Shown: piece by piece, positions 25,847-34,131 of the stretch | Position numbering within the stretch: the stretch's first letter is position 1 | How the letters are laid out: each line of letters opens with the position of its first letter | Assembly (NCBI GenBank): GCA_038136035.1 | Contig: JAYPYV010000005.1 | Span: 34,398 to 98,397, forward strand | Length of the DNA: 64,000 bases | Direction: 5' to 3' | Source: UBA9926 sp023261215 | Lineage (GTDB): Bacteria > Pseudomonadota > Gammaproteobacteria > Pseudomonadales > Azotimanducaceae | Position numbers and translations under genes: made by a program | The notes under the pieces: generated by a model | What the model was told of the DNA's origin: nothing | Databases searched by the model: none | Seen by the model: only the letters and a program-made list of their open reading frames with translations

Positions 25847-28038
25847 TGCGCGCACTCGTGTCGCCAATCGTTTTGTCGAGCTCACCACCGGGCCCTTTCT
25901 TGAGTCGGATCGTGAACGTTTTCCTCGCCCTGACGGTTGCTTTGTGCGCTTGCTCGCCCATTGCCTCAGCGCTCGAGAGCCCTTGGGTGAGTTCGGGACA
26001 AGCGAATGCGAGGCTTCTGACCTCCTCGGATCAAGTAGCGCCAGGTGAATCGATTTGGTTGGCGTTAGAACTGGAACTTCCCGATGGCTGGCATACTTAT
26101 TGGCGAAATCCGGGGGATTCTGGCGCGCCACCCACGCTGGACTATTCGCTTCCAAAGGGTGTCTTGCTTGGGGAGATGAATTGGGTGCCGCCTGAGATCA
26201 TCCCGTTTGGGCCGCTGATCAATTTGGGTTACAAAAAGCGCGCGTTCTACGCCCAACCTCTGAAGCTACCCCCTGAGTTCGAGGGCGAATACCTCGATAT
26301 CCAACTTAAAGGTCGTTGGTTGGTTTGCGAAGCCGTCTGTATTCCAGAAAGGGCTGAGCTTGCGCTGCGCCTGCCTGTAAACCCTGCGTCGATGGACGAG
26401 GTCTCAGAAAAAGAAACAGGCGGTCGAACCCGTGGATCGTTTACTCGCGGCGATCGCGTGGTATGGCTTAGTACTTTGCAAGCCCTGTGGCCAAAGCCGC
26501 TCCCTGGCGCCACGGTTCATATGAATCAAAACCAAGTCGTCGTTCGCTTACCCGCAAGCGTGGCTGCCGTATCCGAGCAAGCGAAGTTGACTTACTTGCC
26601 TTACGCCTCTGAATCCATCGACTTAACGCTCGCGCAAGAATGGCAATTATCTTCCAACTCGGGCTTGGTTGAGTTGGTCCTGCCTGCTGCTTTAGATGCA
26701 CCCGTTGATATGACAGGCGTCGTTCTTTTTGAGGAGATTGTGGCCGGTGAGACCTTACGCGGCGCGTTCGAGGTCGTTCATGCTGTCCAACCTGTCGCGG
26801 GGCCTGATTCTCTCACGGTGTTAACCGCAATGCTTTTTGCGTTTCTGGGCGGGCTGATCCTGAACTTGATGCCCTGTGTCTTTCCCGTGCTGTCGATCAA
26901 AGTGCTCGGGTTGATTCAGCCAGCGAGCAGACGTTCGCGGCTTGCCGCAGGATTAAGTTACGGCGCCGGGGTGATTGTGAGTTTCTTAGCGCTTGCACTG
27001 ATGTTGGTGATCCTTCGAGAGCTCGGAGAGAATTTGGGTTGGGGGTTTCAGCTGCAGTGGCCATGGATGGTGGGCGTGCTGGCGCTGATCTTTGTGCTGC
27101 TCGGCTTGAATCTCAGCGGGTTTTTCGAAATGGGCCTGGGCTTGCAGGCGTTTGCAGGCAACCTTGAAGCGGGCCAGAACAGAGCGAGCGGTATGAGCAG
27201 CTTTTGGACGGGGGTTTTGGCTGTGGTCGTCGCCGCACCCTGTACCGCACCCTTTATGGGCGCGGCGCTGGGGTACGCCATGACGCAACCGCTTCATTCA
27301 ACCTTTGCAATCTTTTTTGCGCTCGGCGTTGGTATGGCGGCCCCGATGACACTGCTGGCGAGTTATCCGAGACTGTTGTCTGGTTTGCCGAAACCCGGAC
27401 CTTGGATGGTTCGGCTCAAAGAGGTGCTTGCTTTTCCGATGTATTTCTCGGCGCTCTGGCTGGTTTGGGTGCTCTCTGAGCAGACTGGTGGCCTCGGACT
27501 GCTGATATGGGGATCTTTATTCATCGGCTCGGTGTTTCTGATTTGGTTGGGTCAACAAGCGCCCTCGCTCGAGAGAGTCCTGTGGCTTCTGGCGTTGCTT
27601 ATATTGCCGCTCGGGTTCGCCCAGTTGGAAACAAGGTCATCCCCGTCCATGGACCCGCTGCTCCAGGATGAGCGTTCCGCTTCTGGATCGCTCATCTACT
27701 CGGATGAGGCCGTTACATCGGCGCTTGCAAACGGTCACCCAGTGTTCGTCGATTTCACGGCGGATTGGTGCATCACCTGCAAGGTGAACGAGCGCGTGGC
27801 GATTCAAGCGGCTGCCACCCGAGCACTATTTGATGCGCAGGGTGTGGTGGTTTTGGTCGCTGACTGGACCAATGAAGATGCCTCCATCACTCAAGCGCTG
27901 GCTCGGTTCGGTCGCGTTGGCGTGCCGCTGTACTTGCTCTACCGGCCAGGTGAGCAAGACCCTCTAATTTTGCCTCAACTGTTGACGACCGACGTGATTA
28001 GAGAGGCGCTGATGGGGGATGCGAGTTCTTCCAGCTAG
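25846..28038 (+). CDS. DsbD/ScsB-like thiol:disulfide interchange protein
   Basis: A 730-residue membrane protein that likely carries reducing power from cytosolic thioredoxin to the periplasm. An N-terminal signal segment (ending about ASALE) leads to a periplasmic domain of the ScsB/DsbC-like type (HTYWRNPGDSGAPP; Cys pair in LVCEAVC). A DsbD-type membrane core follows (LMPCVFPVLSIKVLG and APCTAPFMGAALG), then a C-terminal thioredoxin-like domain with DWCITCK. The ATG at 25846 overlaps the upstream carboxyltransferase stop by one base. Likely targets are c-type cytochrome maturation or periplasmic isomerases. Confidence 0.9.
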   Translation: MRALVSPIVLSSSPPGPFLSRIVNVFLALTVALCACSPIASALESPWVSSGQANARLLTSSDQVAPGESIWLALELELPDGWHTYWRNPGDSGAPPTLDYSLPKGVLLGEMNWVPPEIIPFGPLINLGYKKRAFYAQPLKLPPEFEGEYLDIQLKGRWLVCEAVCIPERAELALRLPVNPASMDEVSEKETGGRTRGSFTRGDRVVWLSTLQALWPKPLPGATVHMNQNQVVVRLPASVAAVSEQAKLTYLPYASESIDLTLAQEWQLSSNSGLVELVLPAALDAPVDMTGVVLFEEIVAGETLRGAFEVVHAVQPVAGPDSLTVLTAMLFAFLGGLILNLMPCVFPVLSIKVLGLIQPASRRSRLAAGLSYGAGVIVSFLALALMLVILRELGENLGWGFQLQWPWMVGVLALIFVLLGLNLSGFFEMGLGLQAFAGNLEAGQNRASGMSSFWTGVLAVVVAAPCTAPFMGAALGYAMTQPLHSTFAIFFALGVGMAAPMTLLASYPRLLSGLPKPGPWMVRLKEVLAFPMYFSALWLVWVLSEQTGGLGLLIWGSLFIGSVFLIWLGQQAPSLERVLWLLALLILPLGFAQLETRSSPSMDPLLQDERSASGSLIYSDEAVTSALANGHPVFVDFTADWCITCKVNERVAIQAAATRALFDAQGVVVLVADWTNEDASITQALARFGRVGVPLYLLYRPGEQDPLILPQLLTTDVIREALMGDASSSS

Positions 28039-28430
28039 GCTTTGTGCGGATGACGTCAAGTCTCAAGACCATTTGCCGATCAAAGGGTAGGCCGACATGG
28101 GCCTCGCTGCTCAACGGAGTCTCCGACCGACGACCAGGCAGAAAGGCGAGGGGGGCGCCATGGCAGGCGTTGACGCTTAAGGCCGTGCAGACCAAAGATC
28201 AGGCGATGCACTTTGGATTGTCACTGATTGTCGCTGGGTGGCTCGCGACTTTTGGTGGGGAGTAACTAGAAGCAAAAAGAGTGCGAGAGCCTTTTGCCTT
28301 TCTCTAGAGGTATTTTCACCTGAGGCCTCAGAGAACCTTTCAAATTATCGTTTGAGAGGGCTCTCTAAGGCCTTTCCTAGACTATCCTCCAGCGCTTGCG
28401 CTATCTGGCGGTTGCAGTACTCACTCAGAA
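28039..28430. other. intergenic region, 392 bp, nothing recognised
   Basis: Between the DsbD-like gene and a convergent MaoC gene. Short open frames occur on both strands (28044-28265 plus, 27998-28195 minus), but neither shows a start signal or family pattern. There are small palindromes (CTCTAGAG, GAGGCCTC) and no T-tract hairpin. Confidence 0.4.
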
Positions 28431-28853
28431 TTAAGGATCGACCCGGGCTGATGCCTGTCCTTTGATAACTTCGACGCCTTCTTCATCTTTCGTGGACACA
28501 CTGATGTCTACGAAGTGGTCACCACCTTCCTCTCGAATGGCTTCAATCGTGGCGGTCGCAGTCAAGGTCGCGCCTGGGAAAACTTGGGACGTGAACCGAA
28601 CGCCGTACGCTGTCAGCCGTCCGTCACCCACATAGTTCGTGAGCATTCTGCCTGTCATCCCCATGGACAACATCCCGTGCGCAAACACCGAGGGGTAACC
28701 CGCAATCTGCGTCGTAAAAATTTCGTCAGAGTGCAATGGATTGTAATCACCTGATGCGCCAGCATATTGAACAATCTGCGTTCGGGAGAGGTTTTTGCAA
28801 ACCTCTTCGCTGTAGGTATCGCCAACTTTCAGTTCACTTGCTCGAAGTGCCAT
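28431..28853 (-). CDS. MaoC family dehydratase, catalytic-type subunit
   Basis: A 140-residue hotdog-fold hydratase. The hydratase-2 motif GDYNPLHSDEIFTTQIAGY, with Asp and His, followed by VFAHGML, matches MaoC (R)-specific enoyl-CoA hydratases. The ATG at 28853 has GGGGAG upstream; a TTG at 28868 is an alternative. It lies 15 bp after a second MaoC-type gene; the pair resembles two-subunit hydratases such as mycobacterial HadA/HadB or steroid-CoA hydratases, in which both small subunits form one dimer. It likely hydrates or dehydrates an acyl-CoA intermediate. Confidence 0.88.
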   Translation of the reverse strand: MALRASELKVGDTYSEEVCKNLSRTQIVQYAGASGDYNPLHSDEIFTTQIAGYPSVFAHGMLSMGMTGRMLTNYVGDGRLTAYGVRFTSQVFPGATLTATATIEAIREEGGDHFVDISVSTKDEEGVEVIKGQASARVDP

Positions 28854-28868
28854 GATCACTCTCCCCAA

Positions 28869-29366
28869 TTAGCTGCTGGTTGCTGGGCGTTCAGTCCGAA
28901 CGCCAACGCTGGTTGCGGTTACCACTAAGTCACCAGACTGGTCTCGATACTCGGTGACGGATTCGCTGAACATGAGCTTGCCCCCACGTCGGCCCTCTTT
29001 TTCCCAGCTTTTTCCTGGTTTTGTTGTGGCAGTGAGTACATCACCCGCTTTGAGCGGCTTGTGATAGACATAGTGTTGTTCGGCATGCAGACCACCGCCG
29101 CCGCCTCCACCGCCACTGCCTTCTTTTTTGGTGATACCCGTGGGGCCTTTAGCGGAACCGAACCACTCCTCGCCAATCTTGGGGCGTAAAAAGTAGTCAG
29201 GGTCAAACTGAGCGCTGGCCTGAACGAAGGTGGGAGGAGCGATGACCGCGCCAGCTTCCGTCGTCTTTGCATGTTCCGCATCATGGTAGATGGGGTTTGC
29301 ATCGCCAATGGATCGAGCGAACAACATGATGTGTCCTGCTTCGATCGGGAATTTGTCTACAGCCAT
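28869..29366 (-). CDS. MaoC-like N-terminal-domain protein (hydratase partner subunit)
   Basis: A 165-residue hotdog protein of the MaoC_dehydrat_N type. It has IGDANPIYHDAEHA and APPTFVQ near the N-terminus, then GLHAEQHYVYHKPLKAGDVL. An uninterrupted run of eight Gly precedes LHAEQ; a short Gly-rich stretch is common there, but eight in a row is extreme. The ATG at 29366 has GGGAGAA upstream, and frames extending to 29444 are unlikely. A sigma70-type promoter at 29411-29440 fits this two-gene operon. Confidence 0.85.
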   Translation of the reverse strand: MAVDKFPIEAGHIMLFARSIGDANPIYHDAEHAKTTEAGAVIAPPTFVQASAQFDPDYFLRPKIGEEWFGSAKGPTGITKKEGSGGGGGGGGLHAEQHYVYHKPLKAGDVLTATTKPGKSWEKEGRRGGKLMFSESVTEYRDQSGDLVVTATSVGVRTERPATSS

Positions 29367-29410
29367 AATATTCTCCCTGGTAAATGACCGAACCCGAAAT
29401 AGGATTGCCG

Positions 29411-29440
29411 AAAGTACACAGTGAATGCTGGAAGAGTCAA
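29411..29440 (-). promoter_or_regulatory. sigma70-like promoter for the maoC pair
   Basis: On the minus strand, TTGACT (29440-29435), an 18-nt spacer and TACTTT (29416-29411). Transcription would start near 29404, leaving a leader of about 38 nt before the ATG at 29366. Confidence 0.4.
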
Positions 29441-29686
29441 GCAAACGTAAGATTTGGCGTTTTTGTCTTGTCCGATCAGAAATCGGCGGTTAAGATGGCC
29501 GGCCCCGTTCATGAAATGAAGCCTTAGCTGATTCGACTTCGAGCGCTGTCCACGCGAGTCAGTAGTTTGAGTCGATCAAGAGCCATCGCTAAAGTGGGGT
29601 ACAGGAGAAATTGAACAATTGATGCGCAAATGAGCGTGCCTTCACGAGGAATAGAGGCCCATCGATTGTCGGTTTTGAGCGCCAGC

Positions 29687-29711
29687 GTTTAGCTAGGTTT
29701 CTTTGCTAAAC
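29687..29711. repeat. stem-loop just upstream of the RAYT gene
   Basis: GTTTAGC (29687-29693) and GCTAAAC (29705-29711) form a 7-bp stem with an 11-nt loop, 27 bp before the transposase start. RAYT genes are often flanked by REP hairpins; the same core recurs in the inverted repeat at 23927. Confidence 0.4.
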
Positions 29712-29738
29712 CGGAAATAAGAAAATCAGGGAAGGTTT

Positions 29739-30587
29739 ATGTCGCGTCCACCTCGAATCGAATACCCCGGCGCCAATTACTACATCACGGGTCGGGCATT
29801 GATGGGGCGGGAGGCATTCATAGACGCTCAGGACTACCGGAGTTTTAAATCGGTCTTGGCCAGTGTGGTAGAACGATTTGGCTGGGTCTTAGAGAGCTTC
29901 GTCTTACTACCCGATCATTACCATTTGATCGTTGAAGTCCCGCTTTCAAATCTTTCAAAAGGGATGCGTCAGCTCAACGGTGTCTATACCCAACTTTACA
30001 ATCGTCGTCACGGGACCGAGGGCCCAGTGTTCCATGGTCGTTTCAAGAGTGTGGTGTTTGAGAAAAAGTCCTTCTTGCTGCCCATCTTCAGGCATGCGGC
30101 ACTCAACCCGGTTCGCGTCAAGGTGGCCAAAACACCAGAGAAATATCAGCACAGCAGCTATCCCGCCATCATCGAAGAAGCCCCTATGCCAGAGATGCTC
30201 TCGGCTGAAGGGGTCTATGAGGCCATCGGGCAGCGTGATGTGGTGAATCGTATTCGTCGCTATGTGGACAGTGACGACCTTGAGGGTTCGCCGCTGGACG
30301 AGCGCGCACATCAGGTATTGCTTGGCAGCGATGACTTTGTCGATCGGATGCAGGCGTTGCTCAAGAAGTCTACGGCAGCCAAGCGTGCGCCCAAGGTCGC
30401 CGGTCGTCGCAAATCCCTGAAGATGATTTTCCGCGGCGTCGAGAAGTTAGGTAAACAGGATCGAAATGCTCGCATCAGGATGGCGCATATTGAATATGGC
30501 TATACGCTGGCAGAGATTGGCGATCATTTAGGGTTGCATTACACCACCGTCAGCAAAGTGGTTAACGCCCAGGCAAAGATAGCCTAA
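29739..30587 (+). CDS. REP-associated tyrosine transposase (RAYT), IS200-like Y1 family
   Basis: A 282-residue Y1-type transposase. The HUH motif is HYH (residues 60-62, in LLPDHYHLIVEV), and the likely catalytic Tyr lies in the helix GVYTQLYNRRHG (Y83 or Y87), followed by VFHGRFKSV, a RAYT hallmark. The C-terminus has a helix-turn-helix, TLAEIGDHLGLHYTTVSKV (about 256-274), as in many long RAYTs. RAYTs are usually single-copy, domesticated enzymes that spread REP/REPIN hairpins. No terminal repeats typical of an IS are visible, so it is not an autonomous IS200 copy. Confidence 0.88.
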   Translation: MSRPPRIEYPGANYYITGRALMGREAFIDAQDYRSFKSVLASVVERFGWVLESFVLLPDHYHLIVEVPLSNLSKGMRQLNGVYTQLYNRRHGTEGPVFHGRFKSVVFEKKSFLLPIFRHAALNPVRVKVAKTPEKYQHSSYPAIIEEAPMPEMLSAEGVYEAIGQRDVVNRIRRYVDSDDLEGSPLDERAHQVLLGSDDFVDRMQALLKKSTAAKRAPKVAGRRKSLKMIFRGVEKLGKQDRNARIRMAHIEYGYTLAEIGDHLGLHYTTVSKVVNAQAKIA

Positions 30588-30822
30588 GTCAAATCGAACC
30601 AACGGCGCCAAGATTCTAGGCCTAGGCCGCCATTGCATCCTCTGATTGATCCTGCCCGGAAGTGACGCATCGACTTTTAGGCTCAGCCGGATGATTGTAG
30701 TTCGTGATCGAGAGCGATATGATCCAGCAAGCTTTCGAGGCGGTGAGCTGACTCTGCATCAGTGCCGCTTTGTGAGACTCGAGTTAGAGTCTGAGTGTTT
30801 GATTGTTAGGAAGGAGAAATCC

Positions 30823-31224
30823 GTGCGTAGACGTAAGGCCGTCATCGGGGAGGAGAACGAGGAGATCGATCTCACCCCAATGTTAGACGTGGTATTCATT
30901 ATGTTGATCTTCTTTATCGTCACAGCGACGTTTGTTAAGGAGATCGGTCTTGACGTGAATAGCCCTGATAAAAACCAGAACGTGAAAGATGCTGATAAGC
31001 AAAGCATCGTCGTTCAGATTACCAACCGAGATCGGATTCGCATTCGAGGTCGAGACATCGATTTTCGTTCTGTGCGGGCCAACATCGAGCGATTGCATGC
31101 GGAAAACCCAGAGGCCCCTGTGGTCGTTCAGCCGCATCCGGATAGCACCACAGAAACCATGATTCACGTGATGGACTCGGCGCGCCAGGCGGGCGTTTAT
31201 AACGTTTCGATCGCCGCCACATAA
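30823..31224 (+). CDS. ExbD/TolR-family biopolymer transport protein
   Basis: A 133-residue ExbD-type protein of TonB-dependent energy coupling. A short cytosolic N-terminus with IDLTPMLDVVF leads into one membrane helix (IMLIFFIVTATFV) containing the key Asp, followed by a periplasmic domain. The GTG at 30823 is chosen because AAGGAG lies just upstream and the frame beyond it is not ExbD-like. An exbB/tolQ gene would normally precede it, but here a transposase gene does, and a terminator follows. The ExbB partner must be elsewhere. Confidence 0.88.
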   Translation: MRRRKAVIGEENEEIDLTPMLDVVFIMLIFFIVTATFVKEIGLDVNSPDKNQNVKDADKQSIVVQITNRDRIRIRGRDIDFRSVRANIERLHAENPEAPVVVQPHPDSTTETMIHVMDSARQAGVYNVSIAAT

Positions 31225-31245
31225 CCGGGTTCGTACTTCTTAAAG

Positions 31246-31280
31246 CGCGAGTTGGCCGAAAGGCTGGCTCGCGTTTTTTT
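31246..31280 (+). terminator. intrinsic terminator after exbD-like gene
   Basis: CGCGAG (31246-31251) pairs with CTCGCG (31268-31273), with further GCC/GGC pairing inside, followed by seven T. It lies 21 bp after the ExbD stop, so ExbD ends its transcript here. Confidence 0.8.
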
Positions 31281-31284
31281 ATGC

Positions 31285-31384
31285 NNNNNNNNNNNNNNNN
31301 NNNNNNNNNNNNNNNNNNNNNNNNNNNNNNNNNNNNNNNNNNNNNNNNNNNNNNNNNNNNNNNNNNNNNNNNNNNNNNNNNNNN
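31285..31384. other. assembly gap of 100 N removing a gene start
   Basis: 100 N. The histidine phosphatase to its right lacks its first half, which cannot fit into at most 104 bp after the terminator, so the true missing sequence must be longer. Confidence 0.9.
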
Positions 31385-31385
31385 C

Positions 31386-31655
31386 GGAGATCTGCAGGGG
31401 TACGATTTTGAAGCGTTTGTTGATCGCGCCATTGCAGCCTTGAATGACATCATTGCCAATCACCGGGGCGAGACGGTGGCGGTGACGTGTCATGGTGGCA
31501 TTGTCAACGTTTGGGCAGCCCATGTTCTTGGCATGACCCCTCGAATGTTTTTCAATCCCTACTACACCAGTATCAGTCGATTTAGAGCCGCGAGCTCGGG
31601 CGAAAAGTCGGTGATCACCCTGAATGAGCGTCATCACGTTCGAGATGAAGTTTGA
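31386..31655 (+). CDS. histidine phosphatase family protein, C-terminal part only
   Basis: The last 89 residues of a phosphoglycerate-mutase-like histidine phosphatase. GETVAVTCHGGIVNVWAAHVLG is the C-terminal block holding the second catalytic His. The N-terminal RHG motif and most of the protein are lost in the assembly gap. Role unknown; such enzymes dephosphorylate sugars or other metabolites. It is followed 86 bp later by the TRAP genes on the same strand. Confidence 0.8.
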   Translation, partial: GDLQGYDFEAFVDRAIAALNDIIANHRGETVAVTCHGGIVNVWAAHVLGMTPRMFFNPYYTSISRFRAASSGEKSVITLNERHHVRDEV

Positions 31656-31741
31656 ATCAATACTTCATAGAATCTGGGCGCCCTATGAGATAGAAGCAAT
31701 TCAGACGTGCGGCCTCAATTGAATCAAAACACGGTGAGCCT

Positions 31742-32602
31742 ATGAAGAAGAGCTTAAGACAGCTCGCTATCTCGTCCTTTTTGACGTTGTCCCTCGCGCT
31801 GAGTGGGTGCGCATCGCTGGTGGGGTCCGTGACTTCTGGCCTCGCCGATAATCTTTCAAATGCGATCTTGAACTCGAAAGATATTGAGACCGTCAGAGAA
31901 GCCATTCCCGCTTACCTGATTCTCATCGATAGTTTTCTCGTGGACGGCGAAGCAAACCCCTCGCTTTACCTTGCGGCGAGCCAATTAAACGGCGCATTTA
32001 CTTCGCTAGTGGAACCCGACCGGGCGGCGATCTTGTCAGAGAAAGCGTTTACTTATGCCAAACGCGGCGCATGTCTAGCGTCGGCGTCGTTGTGTAACCT
32101 TGAAGCGCTGAGCTTCTCAGCGTTTGAAGCTCAAATTGAACAAATCGACCCACGCTCGATCGAGGCGGCTTATCAACTTGGGGTTGCCTGGACGGGGTAC
32201 ATTCAGGCGCACAGCAGCGACATGATGGCCTTGGGTCAGTTGGGACGGGTCAAAGCGATTCTTGAACGCGTGCTGGCGATCGACCCGTCTTGGTCAGATG
32301 GCGCAGCACAACTTTATATGGGAGGGCTAGAAACGATTCTGCCCGCTAGCCTGGGTGGGCGCCCAGCAAAAGGCAAGGAACACTTTGAGCGTGCGATTGC
32401 CTACTCCAAAGGACAGTTTTTGATGGCGAAAGTGATTTACGCAGAGCAGTATGCGAAGCTCATGTTCGACCAAGCGCTTCATGATCGCTTGTTGAACGAA
32501 GTCATCGAGGCTGACCCTGTCGCACCCGACTTAACATTGATTAATGTGGTCGCGCAGAAGCTCGCGAGAGCGTTGCTGGCAGAATCGGACGAATACTTTT
32601 AA
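31742..32602 (+). CDS. TatT-like TPR lipoprotein of a TRAP transporter
   Basis: A 286-residue lipoprotein with a lipobox (LALSGC, Cys23). The rest is alpha-helical and repeat-like, as expected for the TatT family (Treponema Tp0956-like), a TPR protein that trimerises and docks onto the TRAP solute-binding protein. The next three genes encode a TRAP solute-binding protein and the small and large permeases, which makes this a tetrapartite TatT-P-Q-M system. Such systems may carry hydrophobic ligands; that is inference from the family. The binding protein starts 14 bp downstream. Confidence 0.85.
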   Translation: MKKSLRQLAISSFLTLSLALSGCASLVGSVTSGLADNLSNAILNSKDIETVREAIPAYLILIDSFLVDGEANPSLYLAASQLNGAFTSLVEPDRAAILSEKAFTYAKRGACLASASLCNLEALSFSAFEAQIEQIDPRSIEAAYQLGVAWTGYIQAHSSDMMALGQLGRVKAILERVLAIDPSWSDGAAQLYMGGLETILPASLGGRPAKGKEHFERAIAYSKGQFLMAKVIYAEQYAKLMFDQALHDRLLNEVIEADPVAPDLTLINVVAQKLARALLAESDEYF

Positions 32603-32615
32603 GGATAGATTGACC

Positions 32616-33623
32616 ATGCTGAGTGAGTTCAGAAGTTGGCGTTGGGGACTGCTCGCATTGTTCTGCCTGTCCCTCCAGAGCCAAACGATCCATGCAAAAA
32701 CTTACAAAATCGCCACGATTGCGCCAGATGGCCTGGGATGGATTAAAACTCTGCGGCAATCATTCAAAACCATCGACGAGGAGACCGAGGGGCGGGTGAA
32801 GTTCAAGCTTTATCCGGGTGGTGTTCAGGGCGATGACTTTACCGTTGTTCGTAAAATGCGCATCGGCCAGTTACATGGCGGCGCGTTAGCCGCGGGGACC
32901 CTCATTCGCTTTTACACCGATCTCCAAATTTACAATATGCCTTTGCAGTTCGACTCCTTCGCCGAGGTTGACCAAGTGCGACAGGCGATGGATCAAGGGA
33001 TCATCGATGGCATCAGCGACGGTGGGATGACCGTGTTGCCGCTGATTGAGACAGGCTTTGCCTATTTGATGTCAAAGAGACCTATTTCCAATCCAGAGGA
33101 TCTCACCAATTTAAAAGTTTGGGTGCCAGAGGGGGACCCTCTCGGCGAACAACTGGTCAAATTGTTCAAAGTGAGCCCCGTGCCTCTGAACATCACCGAT
33201 GTGCTGGCGGCGCTCCAAACCGGGTTGGTGGATGCGGTGGCCGTGCCGCCCCTGGTTGCGATAGCCCTGCAATGGCATAACCACGTAACCCATGTCATGG
33301 ACTTGCCGCTGATGTACATTTATTCGGTCTTTGCGCTCGATCCTAAGGTGCTGAGTGGGCTGGATGAGGCGGATCAATTAATCGTTCGGAAACACCTTGA
33401 GCCGTTGATGCGTCGCATTGATCGCGAGAATCGTTCAGATAATGAAAAGGCGTTCGAAGCGCTCGTGGCTGGTGGTATTCGCAGGGTTACGCCGAATGAG
33501 AGCGAGTTAGATGCGTGGGAGATTGTGGCGGACACGGCAGTCGAGCAAATGCTCGCTGCTGGAGAGATCACGCGACCTCAGCTGGATGCGTTTCAACGCG
33601 CGCTCGAAGCGGCCCGGGAGTGA
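32616..33623 (+). CDS. TRAP transporter solute-binding protein (TatP/DctP)
   Basis: A 335-residue periplasmic binding protein. The signal peptide ends near TIHA (about residue 27), followed by KTYKIATIAPDGLGW. DctP-type features include WIKTLRQSFKTIDEETEGRVKFKLYPGG and LKVWVPEGDPLGEQLVKLF. The Arg that pairs with carboxylate ligands in classical DctP proteins is not obvious, fitting the TatP branch. The ATG at 32616 is chosen; an upstream frame to 32544 lies within the preceding gene. The ligand is unknown. Confidence 0.88.
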   Translation: MLSEFRSWRWGLLALFCLSLQSQTIHAKTYKIATIAPDGLGWIKTLRQSFKTIDEETEGRVKFKLYPGGVQGDDFTVVRKMRIGQLHGGALAAGTLIRFYTDLQIYNMPLQFDSFAEVDQVRQAMDQGIIDGISDGGMTVLPLIETGFAYLMSKRPISNPEDLTNLKVWVPEGDPLGEQLVKLFKVSPVPLNITDVLAALQTGLVDAVAVPPLVAIALQWHNHVTHVMDLPLMYIYSVFALDPKVLSGLDEADQLIVRKHLEPLMRRIDRENRSDNEKAFEALVAGGIRRVTPNESELDAWEIVADTAVEQMLAAGEITRPQLDAFQRALEAARE

Positions 33624-33630
33624 GATCGAC

Positions 33631-34131
33631 TTGACCGCACTTTGGGTCAACCCAATTCGAAAGACGTTGCAGGTGCTCCACCGGTTCGAGGATGCGGCAC
33701 TGATTGCCATGTTCAGCGCCGCACTGGGACTCGCGCTACTCCAAATCGTATTGCGCAACGGGTTCGATATGGGGTTTCTGTGGTTGGAATCGCTGCTCAA
33801 AATCCAGGTGCTGTGGCTCGCATTGCAAGGTGCGATGATTGGGGCGAGGGAGGCAAAGCACATTCGCATCGATCTCCTAATGCGATGGTTGCCCACTGCG
33901 ATTGCGGGCGCCTTGGCGCGTGCGCTGTCTCTATTTTCATGCTTGATTTGTGGACTCGGTGCCTATGCGGGGTCCGAACTGGTGGCTTTTGAGCGAATGG
34001 ATGGTTTGATGGCTTTCGGCTCGGTGCCGATTTGGCTTTGCCAACTCATTCTCCCCTTGGCTTTTGGCGTGATGGCTATTCGGTTTGGGATCCAGGTGAT
34101 GTTTCCGGTCTCAGAGGTGAGACATGGGTAG
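33631..34131 (+). CDS. TRAP transporter small permease (DctQ/TatQ)
   Basis: A 166-residue membrane protein with four helices, e.g. DAALIAMFSAALGLALLQIVLR and PIWLCQLILPLAFGVMAIRFG, typical of the small TRAP permease. The start is taken as the TTG at 33631, behind GGGAGTGAG and 7 bp after the binding protein stop; the open frame extends back to 33511 inside that gene. The 3' end overlaps the large permease by 8 bp. Confidence 0.85.
   Translation: MTALWVNPIRKTLQVLHRFEDAALIAMFSAALGLALLQIVLRNGFDMGFLWLESLLKIQVLWLALQGAMIGAREAKHIRIDLLMRWLPTAIAGALARALSLFSCLICGLGAYAGSELVAFERMDGLMAFGSVPIWLCQLILPLAFGVMAIRFGIQVMFPVSEVRHG

Larger units (their letters stand above)
29367..29738. other. intergenic region, 372 bp
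   Basis: Divergent region between the maoC pair and the RAYT gene. It contains the maoC promoter candidate (29411-29440) and a GTTTAGC/GCTAAAC hairpin at 29687-29711. No ORF is supported. Confidence 0.5.

Noticed and set aside
27998..28265. Short open frames on both strands after the DsbD-like gene
   Set aside because: Neither has a good start signal or recognisable sequence; left as intergenic.
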